Positions 1 to 6,861 of a stretch of 14,542 bases of DNA are shown here, in pieces. Made by a program: the position numbers and the translations under genes. The stretch is from NCBI RefSeq assembly GCF_052088025.1, contig NZ_JBQCYD010000055.1, positions 1 to 14,542 on the forward strand, read 5' to 3'. The stretch is from Anaeromonas sp052088025. Its GTDB lineage: Bacteria; Bacillota; Clostridia; Tissierellales; SIT17. Numbering within the stretch: position 1 is the first letter of the stretch; each line of letters opens with the position of its first letter. The notes below the pieces were generated by a model, which made no database searches, was not told the DNA's origin, and saw only the letters and a program-made list of their open reading frames with translations.

Positions 1-355
1 AGTTTTACTTAATTCTTATTAAGACAAACTCATTAGCGCCTTATCATCTTTGATATTACCTTATGGAGCAAAGGCACAAGTAAAACAAAATAAGAAGTAT
101 TAATGAATGTATAAAAACTTTCAAAATATTGAAATCCTATATTCTTGCTACTCATTAAAAAATTAACCTTTTCCATGCCAAACATAGAGAAAAATAAGTT
201 ACACGAGACTAGCTGAAATCAAGAGTCCATAGGAGCTATATTTATTTTCTTTTTTAACTAATAAATAGATACTGAGCCTATTATTGAATATTTATTGTCT
301 TTTTTATTATATTTCATGAATTTTTATTTCAACTTACAATCCTTAAACACATTAC
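1..355. other. Intergenic stretch, no recognised gene
   Basis: No convincing gene is visible. The longest open stretch I checked is a 50-codon frame on the minus strand (185 to 33) encoding a short, partly hydrophobic peptide, but no Shine-Dalgarno sequence precedes its ATG or the internal ATGs. A plus-strand frame, open from base 23 to a TAA ending near base 114, has no start codon after an upstream stop. This could be the spacer, or a decayed gene end, between the sigma/anti-sigma operon and whatever lies to the left. I saw no tRNA, riboswitch or repeat. Confidence 0.5.
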
Positions 356-396
356 AAAAAAATAACTTCTAGTCATTATTTTATCATAACTAGAAG
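356..396 (-). terminator. Rho-independent terminator of the sigma/anti-sigma operon
   Basis: On the minus strand, just after the anti-sigma stop codon, an 8-bp inverted repeat (CTTCTAGT / ACTAGAAG, plus coordinates 366-373 and 389-396) encloses a 15-nt loop and is followed by TTATTTTTTT. Position and U-tract fit intrinsic termination of the two-gene operon. Confidence 0.7.
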
Positions 397-421
397 GCAT
401 TTAACATTTTTTATAACTCTA

Positions 422-2038
422 TTATTTCAATTTTATATCTATACTTTTATCCGGAAAATCAATATATTCTTGGCTTTGAATCACTAGATACTCAGGAGTT
501 ATATATTTCTCTTTATACAAATCAGACATTCCAGCTTCTGCAAAATCGCTTTTTCTTATAGTGAATTTTTGTTCTTCTGCATGAACATATTCCTTATTAT
601 TCTCAAATCCTTTTAATTTATCTTCACTTTCATCTGTATTAGTATTTATAACTTCATATTTTGTATATTCACCTCTAAAAAGATAATCACCACTATGCAT
701 ATAAGGTTTATCATATTCTTTATTTTCTAGATTACTAGATTTCATAAAAGTTATATTTGATTTTAAATATTTCCTATCTTTACTATAATCTTCTTCTATT
801 ATTATTTCTGTTTCTTCTTCCCCTATATCTATACTTTTAACTGTTAATTCACTTCCATTATATTCTACCCGTTCAGGTAAATTTTCCCAATCTATATCAT
901 AATACCTTTCACCTCTAGTAGAATATCTTTTTGTATCTATATTTAAAGTGATTTCTTTTGGATCATTTAGATATAGAGGATATAAATGATCCTCTCTTTT
1001 TATATATCCTTGATCATCTGCTTCATAATCAGAATATTTATCGTAACTTATAGGTGAATTAGCAAAACTTTCTCCCTTATATTCCATGGAAAAATCTATT
1101 GAATCTAAGTTATACCTTTTTTCTTTATTATATTCCTTATACCTATAGTTTATCTGAGTAGTTGTTGGTGCTATGACTACTTCATCTATTATTAGATTAT
1201 TTCCATCTAAATCTATTTCTTTTCCTACTTTATAAGATTTTGAAGGTATTTTTTCTCCTTCTATTTCTAATGTCCAATTTCCTTCTACATATTTAATATC
1301 CTCTTCACTTTCATTTATCATAGTTTGTAATATATCTATATTTAGTGTGAATTTTCCTTTGTCTTTGGTCATAGTATCTGTGCTTACTAATATATTTACC
1401 TTGTTTTCATCTTCAGTATAAATACTATAAGAATTAACTAGTGGGGGGGTATCTTCATAAAAATTTTCTATGTCCCCTTCTACTATTACAGGCAAGGGTG
1501 GTCGACTAGGATATTTAGAGGTATTATAGGATGGTGTTAACCTTCTATCTTCATCTAAATTTTCTACTTCTAAGAGAACTAATGTGTTTATTTCATCTGC
1601 TATTATTCCTTTTGCACTTATTTTTACACCATTATCTATCATACTTTTATCTAATTTCTGGCCGACACCATTTTCTATTAATTCTTCCCATGTATTGGTT
1701 CGAATTTCGCTAGAGTCCTTCCACCAATCTAAGAACCCTAATTTTTCAGCTGCAAATGCTGTAGCTACTAAAAATATGGAAAGAAATATTGCTATAAGTC
1801 CAGTTCTTCCAATGCTTGATATTTTATTCTTTCTTATATTTTTATTTAAATTCAATTTTTTATCTGTATTTATATTTTGGCTATTTATCTTCAGATATCC
1901 TACTACTTCTTTTAAATTTTCATATTCTAATTTACATTCTTCACATTCTTTTAAATGTTTTTTTATTTCTTCTTCATTTTGTATATTTCCATCTATATAA
2001 TCGATAAGTTTATCTCTACATTTTTTACACTCCATCAT
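422..2038 (-). CDS. Membrane anti-sigma factor with DUF4179-type extracytoplasmic domain
   Basis: Predicted to hold its partner ECF sigma factor inactive at the membrane until an external signal arrives. The cytoplasmic N-terminus has an anti-sigma zinc-finger signature: C4, C7, then H28-x3-C32-x2-C35. A single transmembrane helix lies at about residues 79-97, followed by the AAEKLGFLDWWKDS stretch typical of DUF4179 proteins. About 440 residues then lie outside the membrane; the part around residues 273-300 (DGNNLIIDEVVIAPTTTQIN) resembles the C-terminal domain often paired with DUF4179, possibly DUF5643. The start codon overlaps the sigma stop as TAATG, which suggests translational coupling. 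Two ATGs occur in a row; AGGAGG sits 4 nt from the first and 7 nt from the second, so translation may begin at 2035. The family assignment is strong; the external signal is unknown. Confidence 0.88.
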   Translation of the reverse strand: MMECKKCRDKLIDYIDGNIQNEEEIKKHLKECEECKLEYENLKEVVGYLKINSQNINTDKKLNLNKNIRKNKISSIGRTGLIAIFLSIFLVATAFAAEKLGFLDWWKDSSEIRTNTWEELIENGVGQKLDKSMIDNGVKISAKGIIADEINTLVLLEVENLDEDRRLTPSYNTSKYPSRPPLPVIVEGDIENFYEDTPPLVNSYSIYTEDENKVNILVSTDTMTKDKGKFTLNIDILQTMINESEEDIKYVEGNWTLEIEGEKIPSKSYKVGKEIDLDGNNLIIDEVVIAPTTTQINYRYKEYNKEKRYNLDSIDFSMEYKGESFANSPISYDKYSDYEADDQGYIKREDHLYPLYLNDPKEITLNIDTKRYSTRGERYYDIDWENLPERVEYNGSELTVKSIDIGEEETEIIIEEDYSKDRKYLKSNITFMKSSNLENKEYDKPYMHSGDYLFRGEYTKYEVINTNTDESEDKLKGFENNKEYVHAEEQKFTIRKSDFAEAGMSDLYKEKYITPEYLVIQSQEYIDFPDKSIDIKLK

Positions 2039-2550
2039 TACACCTCCTGCATTAGTTTTCTAAGCTCTTTTAACCCTCTATATATTCTTGATTTTACTGT
2101 GCCTATGGGGATATCTAATATTTCACTTATTTCTTCTTGAGTGTACTGCGAAATATATTTAAGCACTATAGCTTCCCTAAATTTATCTTCTAATTTGTTA
2201 ATTTCTTCATAAAAATTATAATTATCTTCATGTTTTTTTTCATATGTTATTTCTGCTTTTAAAACTTCCTTTTTTCTCTTTCTAAGTTTCATTTTACATT
2301 CATTTATGAGTATTCTTATAAACCAAGTTTCAAAATATTTTTTCTTATGTAATTTCTTTATATTTTCATATACTTTTAAAATTGTATCTTGGAAAACATC
2401 TTCTATATCTTCATGATTATATAAATATGACCAAGCAATTTTATATAATTTTCCTTTTCTTTCGATTATCCATTCATTTAAAAATTCTAATTTTCCTTTT
2501 TTTATCTGTTTTATTAGATATTTAATCTCTAACTCATTTATTTTAATCAC
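2038..2550 (-). CDS. ECF-type RNA polymerase sigma factor
   Basis: A 170-residue sigma-70 family protein containing only regions 2 and 4. Region 2 spans about residues 25-90 and includes the HEDIEDVFQDTILKVYENI stretch that contacts core polymerase and the -10 element. Region 4 spans about 115-165, with the helix-turn-helix YTQEEISEILDIPIGTVKSR that reads the -35 element. The gene is translationally coupled to the anti-sigma gene that follows, the usual sigma/anti-sigma arrangement. The start is a GTG; no in-frame ATG exists upstream before a stop. A GGAAG purine tract overlaps this GTG rather than lying at the usual distance, so the exact first codon is uncertain. A candidate ECF promoter directly upstream suggests autoregulation. 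Confidence 0.92.
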   Translation of the reverse strand: MIKINELEIKYLIKQIKKGKLEFLNEWIIERKGKLYKIAWSYLYNHEDIEDVFQDTILKVYENIKKLHKKKYFETWFIRILINECKMKLRKRKKEVLKAEITYEKKHEDNYNFYEEINKLEDKFREAIVLKYISQYTQEEISEILDIPIGTVKSRIYRGLKELRKLMQEV

Positions 2551-2570
2551 TTCCTTTCTTGCCTTTACTA

Positions 2571-2600
2571 ATTAGATGCACTTAAGCTTAAAAAAGTTCC
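2571..2600 (-). promoter_or_regulatory. Candidate ECF promoter of the sigma operon
   Basis: On the minus strand GGAACTT (2600-2594) resembles the -35 element recognised by many ECF sigma factors, and CATCTAAT (2578-2571) resembles the -10 element; 17 nt separate GGAAC from CATCTAA. Transcription would begin near 2565, giving a leader of about 15 nt. GGAAC is also the outer arm of the terminator of the upstream gene, so the match could be partly fortuitous. No comparably good housekeeping promoter was seen in this short gap. Confidence 0.5.
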
Positions 2601-2627
2601 GTTAATTTAAATTAACGGAACTTTTTT
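2590..2627 (-). terminator. Terminator of the methionine sulfoxide reductase gene
   Basis: Perfect 38-bp palindrome (arms 2590-2608 and 2609-2627) just after the stop codon. The arms contain GTTCCGTTAATTT and its complement and are bounded by A6/T6, so the minus-strand transcript ends in a hairpin followed by U residues. The symmetry would also allow function on the plus strand. Confidence 0.8.
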
Positions 2628-2629
2628 AT

Positions 2630-3130
2630 CTATCTTACATCTTCATAGTTCACATATTTATTTAATATATCTACAAAACTTTTCAAATACTCTCCATCTT
2701 CCTTATCAAACCTATCTGTTATAGGACTATCTATATCCAATACTCCTATTAAATCTCCTTCCTTTACTATGGGTAATACTATTTCTGAACGGGAAGCTGC
2801 GTCACATGCAATGTGACCTTCAAATTTATTTACATCTTCTACTATTTGTACACTTCTGCTTGCTGCTGCAGTTCCACAAACTCCTTTACCTATTTCTATA
2901 TGAGTGCAAGCAGGTTTGCCCCAAAATGGACCAAGTACTAATTCTCCTTTTTTATATAGATAAAATCCTGCCCAATTTATATCTTCTACTAATAATCCTA
3001 AAAGGGCTGAAGTATTAGATAGATTAGCAAGCCAATCTTCTTCTTCACATATTAATCCTATTAATTTCAAATTTAAATATCCATAAAATTTCTTTTTATC
3101 TTTTGTGTTTATCTTTTTTATTGTTTGCAT
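2630..3130 (-). CDS. msrC: Free methionine-(R)-sulfoxide reductase (GAF domain)
   Basis: A 166-residue cytoplasmic GAF-domain enzyme that reduces free methionine-R-sulfoxide, part of recovery from oxidative damage. The family's three cysteines are present with the expected spacing: C75 (ACTHI), C85 (GVCGTAAA) and C109 (HIACDAASRSEIVLP), i.e. gaps of 10 and 24 residues as in the E. coli enzyme. The DIDSP motif near residues 122-126 is also typical. The frame is open to 3175, but the ATG at 3130 is preferred because AGGAGTG precedes it at normal spacing and the family begins here. It is a single-gene unit between a terminator and the divergent marR promoter region. Nothing in it looks broken. 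Confidence 0.92.
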   Translation of the reverse strand: MQTIKKINTKDKKKFYGYLNLKLIGLICEEEDWLANLSNTSALLGLLVEDINWAGFYLYKKGELVLGPFWGKPACTHIEIGKGVCGTAAASRSVQIVEDVNKFEGHIACDAASRSEIVLPIVKEGDLIGVLDIDSPITDRFDKEDGEYLKSFVDILNKYVNYEDVR

Positions 3131-3158
3131 ATAATCACTCCTAATATATATTAATATC

Positions 3159-3187
3159 ATTATACATTTTTTCATATCTTTTTTCTA
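3159..3187 (-). promoter_or_regulatory. Possible housekeeping promoter of msrC
   Basis: Minus-strand TATAAT (3164-3159) is preceded at 17 nt by TAGAAA (3187-3182), four of six matches to TTGACA. It lies about 28 bp upstream of the chosen ATG. The -10 is perfect but the -35 is weak. Confidence 0.45.
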
Positions 3188-3195
3188 ATAATACC

Positions 3196-3224
3196 TTGAC
3201 TTTTTTTCTTTATTTAGTTAGAAT
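3196..3224 (+). promoter_or_regulatory. Sigma-A-type promoter of the marR-MATE operon
   Basis: TTGACT (3196-3201), a 17-nt spacer and TAGAAT (3219-3224): five of six matches in each hexamer at optimal spacing. The -10 hexamer lies inside the left arm of a long inverted repeat, as expected for a repressed promoter. Confidence 0.75.
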
Positions 3225-3249
3225 ACTAATAGTAAGAATTCTAACTAAA
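3213..3249. promoter_or_regulatory. Putative MarR operator (long inverted repeat)
   Basis: Twelve-base arms TTTAGTTAGAAT (3213-3224) and ATTCTAACTAAA (3238-3249) are exact complements with a 13-nt spacer. Inside are two smaller palindrome-like units, TTAGAATACTAA (3218-3229) and TAAGAATTCTAA (3233-3244), whose centres are 15 bp apart. MarR dimers commonly bind such TTAG-N4-CTAA sites, and this one covers the -10 element and likely transcription start, so autorepression is the simplest reading. Confidence 0.65.
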
Positions 3250-3279
3250 CGGGAGTCTAAATAAAATCGAGGTGAGATT

Positions 3280-3723
3280 TTGGGAACTAATTTAACGCAT
3301 ACAAATAATAATTTGCTAGAATTTACTGCATTGTTTCATAGTAAGATAGGAAAGATATTTAGAACTACTGATTATAAAGAATATAATTGTAATAAAAATC
3401 AAAATAGAGCTATTATGACTTTAGGACGACACAAAGAACTTTCCCCTTCTACTTTAGGTAATTATCTAGGTATGAGAAAGGGAAGTCTTACTAGTCTTAT
3501 TGATTCTTTGATAGAAAAAGAATTATTAACAAGAGAAATAGATAAAAAAGATAGAAGAAAATATTTGTTATCCTTGACTGAAAAGGGTGAAAATTATATG
3601 AAATATCAAAAAGAAATCTTTGATGATGCAATGAAAATTTTATATGAAAATTTAAATGAAAAAGAAATTGAAAACTTTTCTAGCAGTATGGAATTGATAG
3701 TTGATTTAATGAAAAAAATGTGA
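3280..3723 (+). CDS. MarR-family transcriptional regulator
   Basis: A 147-residue winged-helix regulator, probably the ligand-responsive repressor of itself and the adjacent efflux pump. The helix-turn-helix lies at about residues 53-80 (SPSTLGNYLGMRKGSLTSLI), followed by the wing with DRR at 91-93 and the LSLTEKG stretch typical of MarR. Terminal helices flank it and would form the dimer interface. The start is TTG at 3280, chosen because GAGGTGA precedes it by about 7 nt and no better ATG exists. The MATE gene starts 10 nt after its stop with its own ribosome site, so the two are co-transcribed. The MarR-MATE pairing is comparable to mepR-mepA of Staphylococcus. The inducer cannot be told from sequence. 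Confidence 0.9.
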   Translation: MGTNLTHTNNNLLEFTALFHSKIGKIFRTTDYKEYNCNKNQNRAIMTLGRHKELSPSTLGNYLGMRKGSLTSLIDSLIEKELLTREIDKKDRRKYLLSLTEKGENYMKYQKEIFDDAMKILYENLNEKEIENFSSSMELIVDLMKKM

Positions 3724-3733
3724 GGTGTAGTAT

Positions 3734-5116
3734 ATGGAAAATCAAAAATTATTAGGCAGTGCCCCTATAGGAAAATTATTGCTTAAATTCTCCATACCAG
3801 CTATAGTTGGTATGATGGTAAATGCACTATATAATACAATAGATAGGATTTATGTAGGACGAAAAGTTGGAGAACTTGGTATTGCAGGTATCACTGTAAG
3901 TTTTCCTGTTATGCTTATAATAATGGCATTTAGTATGCTTATAGGAATTGGTGCAACTTCTCTAATTTCTATCAAGCTTGGTGAAGACAAAAAAGAAGAA
4001 GCTGAAAAAATATTAGGTAATGGTATGTTTTTACTTGTAATTGTAGGAATATCTATTTCTGCATTAGGTTTAATATTTTTAAACCCATTACTTAAATTAT
4101 TTGGAGCAAGTAGTGCAGTGCTTCCTTATTCTCGTGATTATCTTCAAATAATTCTTGCTGGTGCTATTTTTCAAACAGTAGGATTTGGAATGAATAACTT
4201 CATTCGTGCTGAAGGTAACCCTAAGACTGCAATGTACACTATGCTTATAGGTGCAGCACTTAATATTATAATTGATCCTATATTTATATTTGGTTTAAAT
4301 ATGGGAGTACGAGGTGCAGCTCTTGCTACTATTATATCTCAAGCCGCATCTGCAATATGGGTATTATCTTATTTCTTTGGTGGTAAAAGTGCTTTAAATA
4401 TTCATAAAGATAATTTTAAACTGAAGTTAACTGTTGTAAAAAGTATTGTTGCAATAGGCTCTGCTCCGTTTTTGATGCAAATAGCTTCATCTGCTATAAA
4501 TGCTATATTTAACAATAATCTACAAACTTATGGAGGAGATACTGCTATTGCCTCATTTGGTATTATAAATAGTATAACAATGTTTATACTTATGCCTATA
4601 TTTGGTATAAATCAAGGTGCTCAACCTATTATCGGATATAATTATGGTGCAAAACAATTTGATAGAGTAAAATCCACTTTAAAGCTAGCAGTAATGGGTG
4701 CTACTACTATAACTATTACAGGTTATATTATCACTAGAATTTTTCCAGTACAATTGATTTCCTTCTTTGGTGGAAACAATCAAAATTTAATAAATATGGC
4801 ATCAGAAGGACTCAAAATATTTTTGTATGTTCTTCCTATAATAGGATTTCAAATAGTATGTTCAAATTATTTTCAAGCAGTTGGAAAACCTAAACATGCA
4901 ATGTTTTTGTCTTTATCAAGACAAGTGTTATTTTTAATTCCAATAATTATAATTTTACCAAAATTTTATGGTCTAAAAGGACTTTGGGCTGCAGCACCAT
5001 TATCGGATATATTAGCTTCAATAGTTACAGGTATTTGGATAACATTAGAAATGAGAAAATTAAATGAAAACAAAGTTAAAATTTCAAGTTTTAAACCACT
5101 AATAGAAGAAAAGTAG
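3734..5116 (+). CDS. MATE-family multidrug efflux transporter, MepA-like
   Basis: A 460-residue polytopic membrane protein of normal length for the family, with about 12 hydrophobic segments in two similar halves. The N-terminus (LLGSAPIGKLLLKFSIPAIV) and the following MVNALYNTIDRIYVG are highly typical of MepA-type MATE transporters; the second half contains the matching FGINQGAQPIIGYNYGA stretch. The family exports cationic drugs, dyes or metabolites in exchange for sodium ions or protons. It lies downstream of a MarR regulator in one operon, which suggests induction by a substrate of the pump. The stop codon lies in the terminator stem. The actual substrate is unknown. Confidence 0.93.
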   Translation: MENQKLLGSAPIGKLLLKFSIPAIVGMMVNALYNTIDRIYVGRKVGELGIAGITVSFPVMLIIMAFSMLIGIGATSLISIKLGEDKKEEAEKILGNGMFLLVIVGISISALGLIFLNPLLKLFGASSAVLPYSRDYLQIILAGAIFQTVGFGMNNFIRAEGNPKTAMYTMLIGAALNIIIDPIFIFGLNMGVRGAALATIISQAASAIWVLSYFFGGKSALNIHKDNFKLKLTVVKSIVAIGSAPFLMQIASSAINAIFNNNLQTYGGDTAIASFGIINSITMFILMPIFGINQGAQPIIGYNYGAKQFDRVKSTLKLAVMGATTITITGYIITRIFPVQLISFFGGNNQNLINMASEGLKIFLYVLPIIGFQIVCSNYFQAVGKPKHAMFLSLSRQVLFLIPIIIILPKFYGLKGLWAAAPLSDILASIVTGIWITLEMRKLNENKVKISSFKPLIEEK

Positions 5117-5140
5117 ATGAGAAAAATTTCTCATCTACTT
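5111..5140. terminator. Shared bidirectional terminator (MATE / Nudix)
   Basis: Fourteen-base arms AAGTAGATGAGAAA (5111-5124) and its exact complement (5127-5140) enclose a 2-nt centre. T-rich tracts follow in both directions (TTTATT on plus, TTCTTCTATT on minus). The stop codons of both convergent genes are inside the stem. Confidence 0.8.
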
Positions 5141-5751
5141 TTTATTATATCTATAAAGTTATTTGTCATTCTTGCTGTCATTCCCCATATTGTATAGGTA
5201 TTATATCTGTAAAAAAATACTGGATATATGCCTGACTTCCAGTCATATGCCTTGCCATTATTTATTAGATGATATGGAAAATCATCTCCTATTTGAGTGG
5301 TTAAAGACATATCATATCTTTCTGGTTGATTTTCTAAAAAGAATTTTAAAGGAACTGTAAATATTGATTCTACTTCATCACTGCTATAATTTATACCCTC
5401 AAATTCTATTCCTTTTATTATACCCACATAAGGATATATGCCCATATTAAAAGGCATAACTATATAATCAATACCATTTATTATTTCGATATTTCCCTTA
5501 TTTATATTTAATTCTTCAACTGTTTCTCTTATTGCCGCTTCTTTAAAGGATTCTCCTTTTTCTACCCTACCTCCTGGAAAGGATATCTCGCCTGGTTGTG
5601 TATTTAGATTGTGAGCTCTAACTTCATATAATATATGTAGTTCATTATTTATATATATTAGTGGTATAAGTACAGCAAAATCAGCTTCAATACCCAAAGG
5701 TCTCACATCTCTATTTTTTAATAAATTAATTATTTCATTTATTTTTTTCAT
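5131..5751 (-). CDS. Nudix hydrolase, CoA pyrophosphatase-like
   Basis: A 206-residue Nudix protein likely to cleave a nucleoside-diphosphate derivative, most plausibly CoA or a related molecule. The Nudix box is at about residues 66-88, GRVEKGE-x7-RE-x2-EE, with the metal-binding RETVEE core intact; Thr and Asn replace the usual hydrophobic and Gly positions. Upstream, the stretch from LHILYEVRA through PGEISFPGG matches the extra motif that marks the CoA-pyrophosphatase subgroup (NudL/Pcd1). The frame is open to 5898, but the ATG at 5751 has AAGGGTGA at the right distance, whereas the upstream 49 codons lack family similarity and would run into the nqrB ribosome site. An extended -10 (TG-G-TAGAAT, 5774-5769) may serve as promoter. 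Substrate is inferred. Confidence 0.85.
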   Translation of the reverse strand: MKKINEIINLLKNRDVRPLGIEADFAVLIPLIYINNELHILYEVRAHNLNTQPGEISFPGGRVEKGESFKEAAIRETVEELNINKGNIEIINGIDYIVMPFNMGIYPYVGIIKGIEFEGINYSSDEVESIFTVPLKFFLENQPERYDMSLTTQIGDDFPYHLINNGKAYDWKSGIYPVFFYRYNTYTIWGMTARMTNNFIDIIKSR

Positions 5752-5826
5752 ATAATCACCCTTACTACATTCTACCACAAAATATATTAATATTCTGTAT
5801 TCTTTATTTGTTTTATGATATATTGG

Positions 5827-5853
5827 GTATAAGAATATTAGTATTTTTATACT
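5827..5853 (+). promoter_or_regulatory. Imperfect palindrome over a possible nqr promoter
   Basis: GTATAA-G-AATA (5827-5837), a TTAG centre, then TATT-T-TTATAC (5842-5852) form 11-base arms with one mismatch. The right arm overlaps TATACT (5848-5853), the best -10-like hexamer ahead of nqrB; the only -35-like sequence is TTGGGT (5823-5828) at 19 nt, which is weak. It may be a regulator binding site or a chance AT-rich repeat. Confidence 0.35.
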
Positions 5854-5886
5854 ATTGTTAAAAAATAAATAACGGAGGTGTACATA

Positions 5887-6861
5887 TTGTCTTTTCAACT
5901 AAAAAAATATTTTATGCAACAAAAAATGATGCGTAAAGTTATATATTCTTTAATACCTATAATTTTAGCATCTATCTATTACTTTGGATGGAGGTCTTTG
6001 TTATTAATAGGGTGGACTACCATTTGGGGATGCGCGACAGAATATATTTTTGAAAAAAAATATGGCAAAGGTAAGGTCTCAGAGGCTGTAATAGTAACTT
6101 CTATTCTATTCACATTAACTCTTCCACCAAGCACTCCTTTTTGGGTAGCAACACTTGGAATTATATTTGGAGTTGTTTTTGGTAAGGCTGTATTTGGTGG
6201 ATTTGGTAAAAATGTTTTTAATCCAGCATTGGTAGCAAGGGCCTTTGTCTATGTTTCTTTTCCAGAACCACTTACTATCAAATGGTCTAATGTAAGCGAT
6301 TCTTTTTTAGGTGGCTTTACTCGTTTTACTACAGCTACAGTAGATACTATTTCAACTGCAACACCTATGCTTAAATTTCGTGAAACTGGAGAACTAACTG
6401 ATTATTTTAATTTATTCATAGGAAAAATTTCTGGTTCCCTAGGAGAAACCAGTGCTATCTTAATAATCCTTGCAGCAATTTATTTGATTTATACTAAAAC
6501 TGCATCATGGCATATTATTGCTTCTGTTATTACAGGATTTTTAGGTTTAAGCTTTATCTTAAGACTTCTAGGCGCTACTTCTGTTCCAAATCCCTTATTT
6601 GGAATTTTAAGTGGAGGTATATTATTTGGCGCAGTCTTCATGGCAACAGATCCTATATCAGCTGCTAAAACTACACCTGGTAAGTGGATATATGGAATTT
6701 TAATTGGATGTGTTACTGTTATTATAAGGGGATATGCTTTATTCTCTGGTGGAATAATGTTTGCAGTGCTTATTGGAAATACTTTTGCTCCTATAATTGA
6801 CGAAGGAGTAAGATATTACAAAAAGAGCAAAAAGGCTAAAAGAGAGAAGGTTATAGCATGA
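5887..6861 (+). CDS. nqrB: Na+-translocating NADH dehydrogenase subunit B (NqrB/RnfD family)
   Basis: Membrane subunit that carries a covalent FMN and couples electron flow to ion translocation. Family blocks are intact: VTSILFTLTLPPSTPFW, GVVFGKAVFGGFGKN, FNPALVARAF, and near the C-terminus FMATDPISAAKTTPGKWIYG. The flavin-attachment motif reads S-T-A-T-P-M; the second Thr (T159, codon 6361-6363) is the expected FMN site. At 324 residues it is clearly shorter than Vibrio NqrB (about 415), mainly at the N-terminus, and closer to RnfD length. The start is TTG at 5887, because GGAGG lies 8 nt before it; the GTG at 5878 overlaps that ribosome site and cannot be the start. It is the first gene of the operon: no nqrA or rnfC precedes it. 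NqrB and RnfD are homologues, and the neighbours argue for NqrB. Confidence 0.88.
   Translation: MSFQLKKYFMQQKMMRKVIYSLIPIILASIYYFGWRSLLLIGWTTIWGCATEYIFEKKYGKGKVSEAVIVTSILFTLTLPPSTPFWVATLGIIFGVVFGKAVFGGFGKNVFNPALVARAFVYVSFPEPLTIKWSNVSDSFLGGFTRFTTATVDTISTATPMLKFRETGELTDYFNLFIGKISGSLGETSAILIILAAIYLIYTKTASWHIIASVITGFLGLSFILRLLGATSVPNPLFGILSGGILFGAVFMATDPISAAKTTPGKWIYGILIGCVTVIIRGYALFSGGIMFAVLIGNTFAPIIDEGVRYYKKSKKAKREKVIA

Noticed and set aside
33..185. 50-codon minus-strand frame as a real gene
   Set aside because: No Shine-Dalgarno sequence before any of its ATGs and no recognisable family; kept only as an observation.
1584..2000. Plus-strand open frames opposite the anti-sigma gene and others opposite ileS
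   Set aside because: They are antisense shadows of well-supported genes, with low-complexity hydrophobic translations and no ribosome sites.
3131..3175. 15 extra N-terminal codons on msrC
   Set aside because: The internal ATG at 3130 has AGGAGTG at proper spacing and matches the family start, and the extension overlaps the likely -10.
5878..5886. GTG at 5878 as the nqrB start
   Set aside because: It is part of the GGAGGTG ribosome site; the TTG at 5887 lies 8 nt beyond GGAGG and fits normal initiation.
5752..5898. 49 extra N-terminal codons on the Nudix gene
   Set aside because: No family similarity, no ribosome site at the upstream ATG, and the extension would run across the divergent nqrB start. 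The ATG at 5751 has a good ribosome site.
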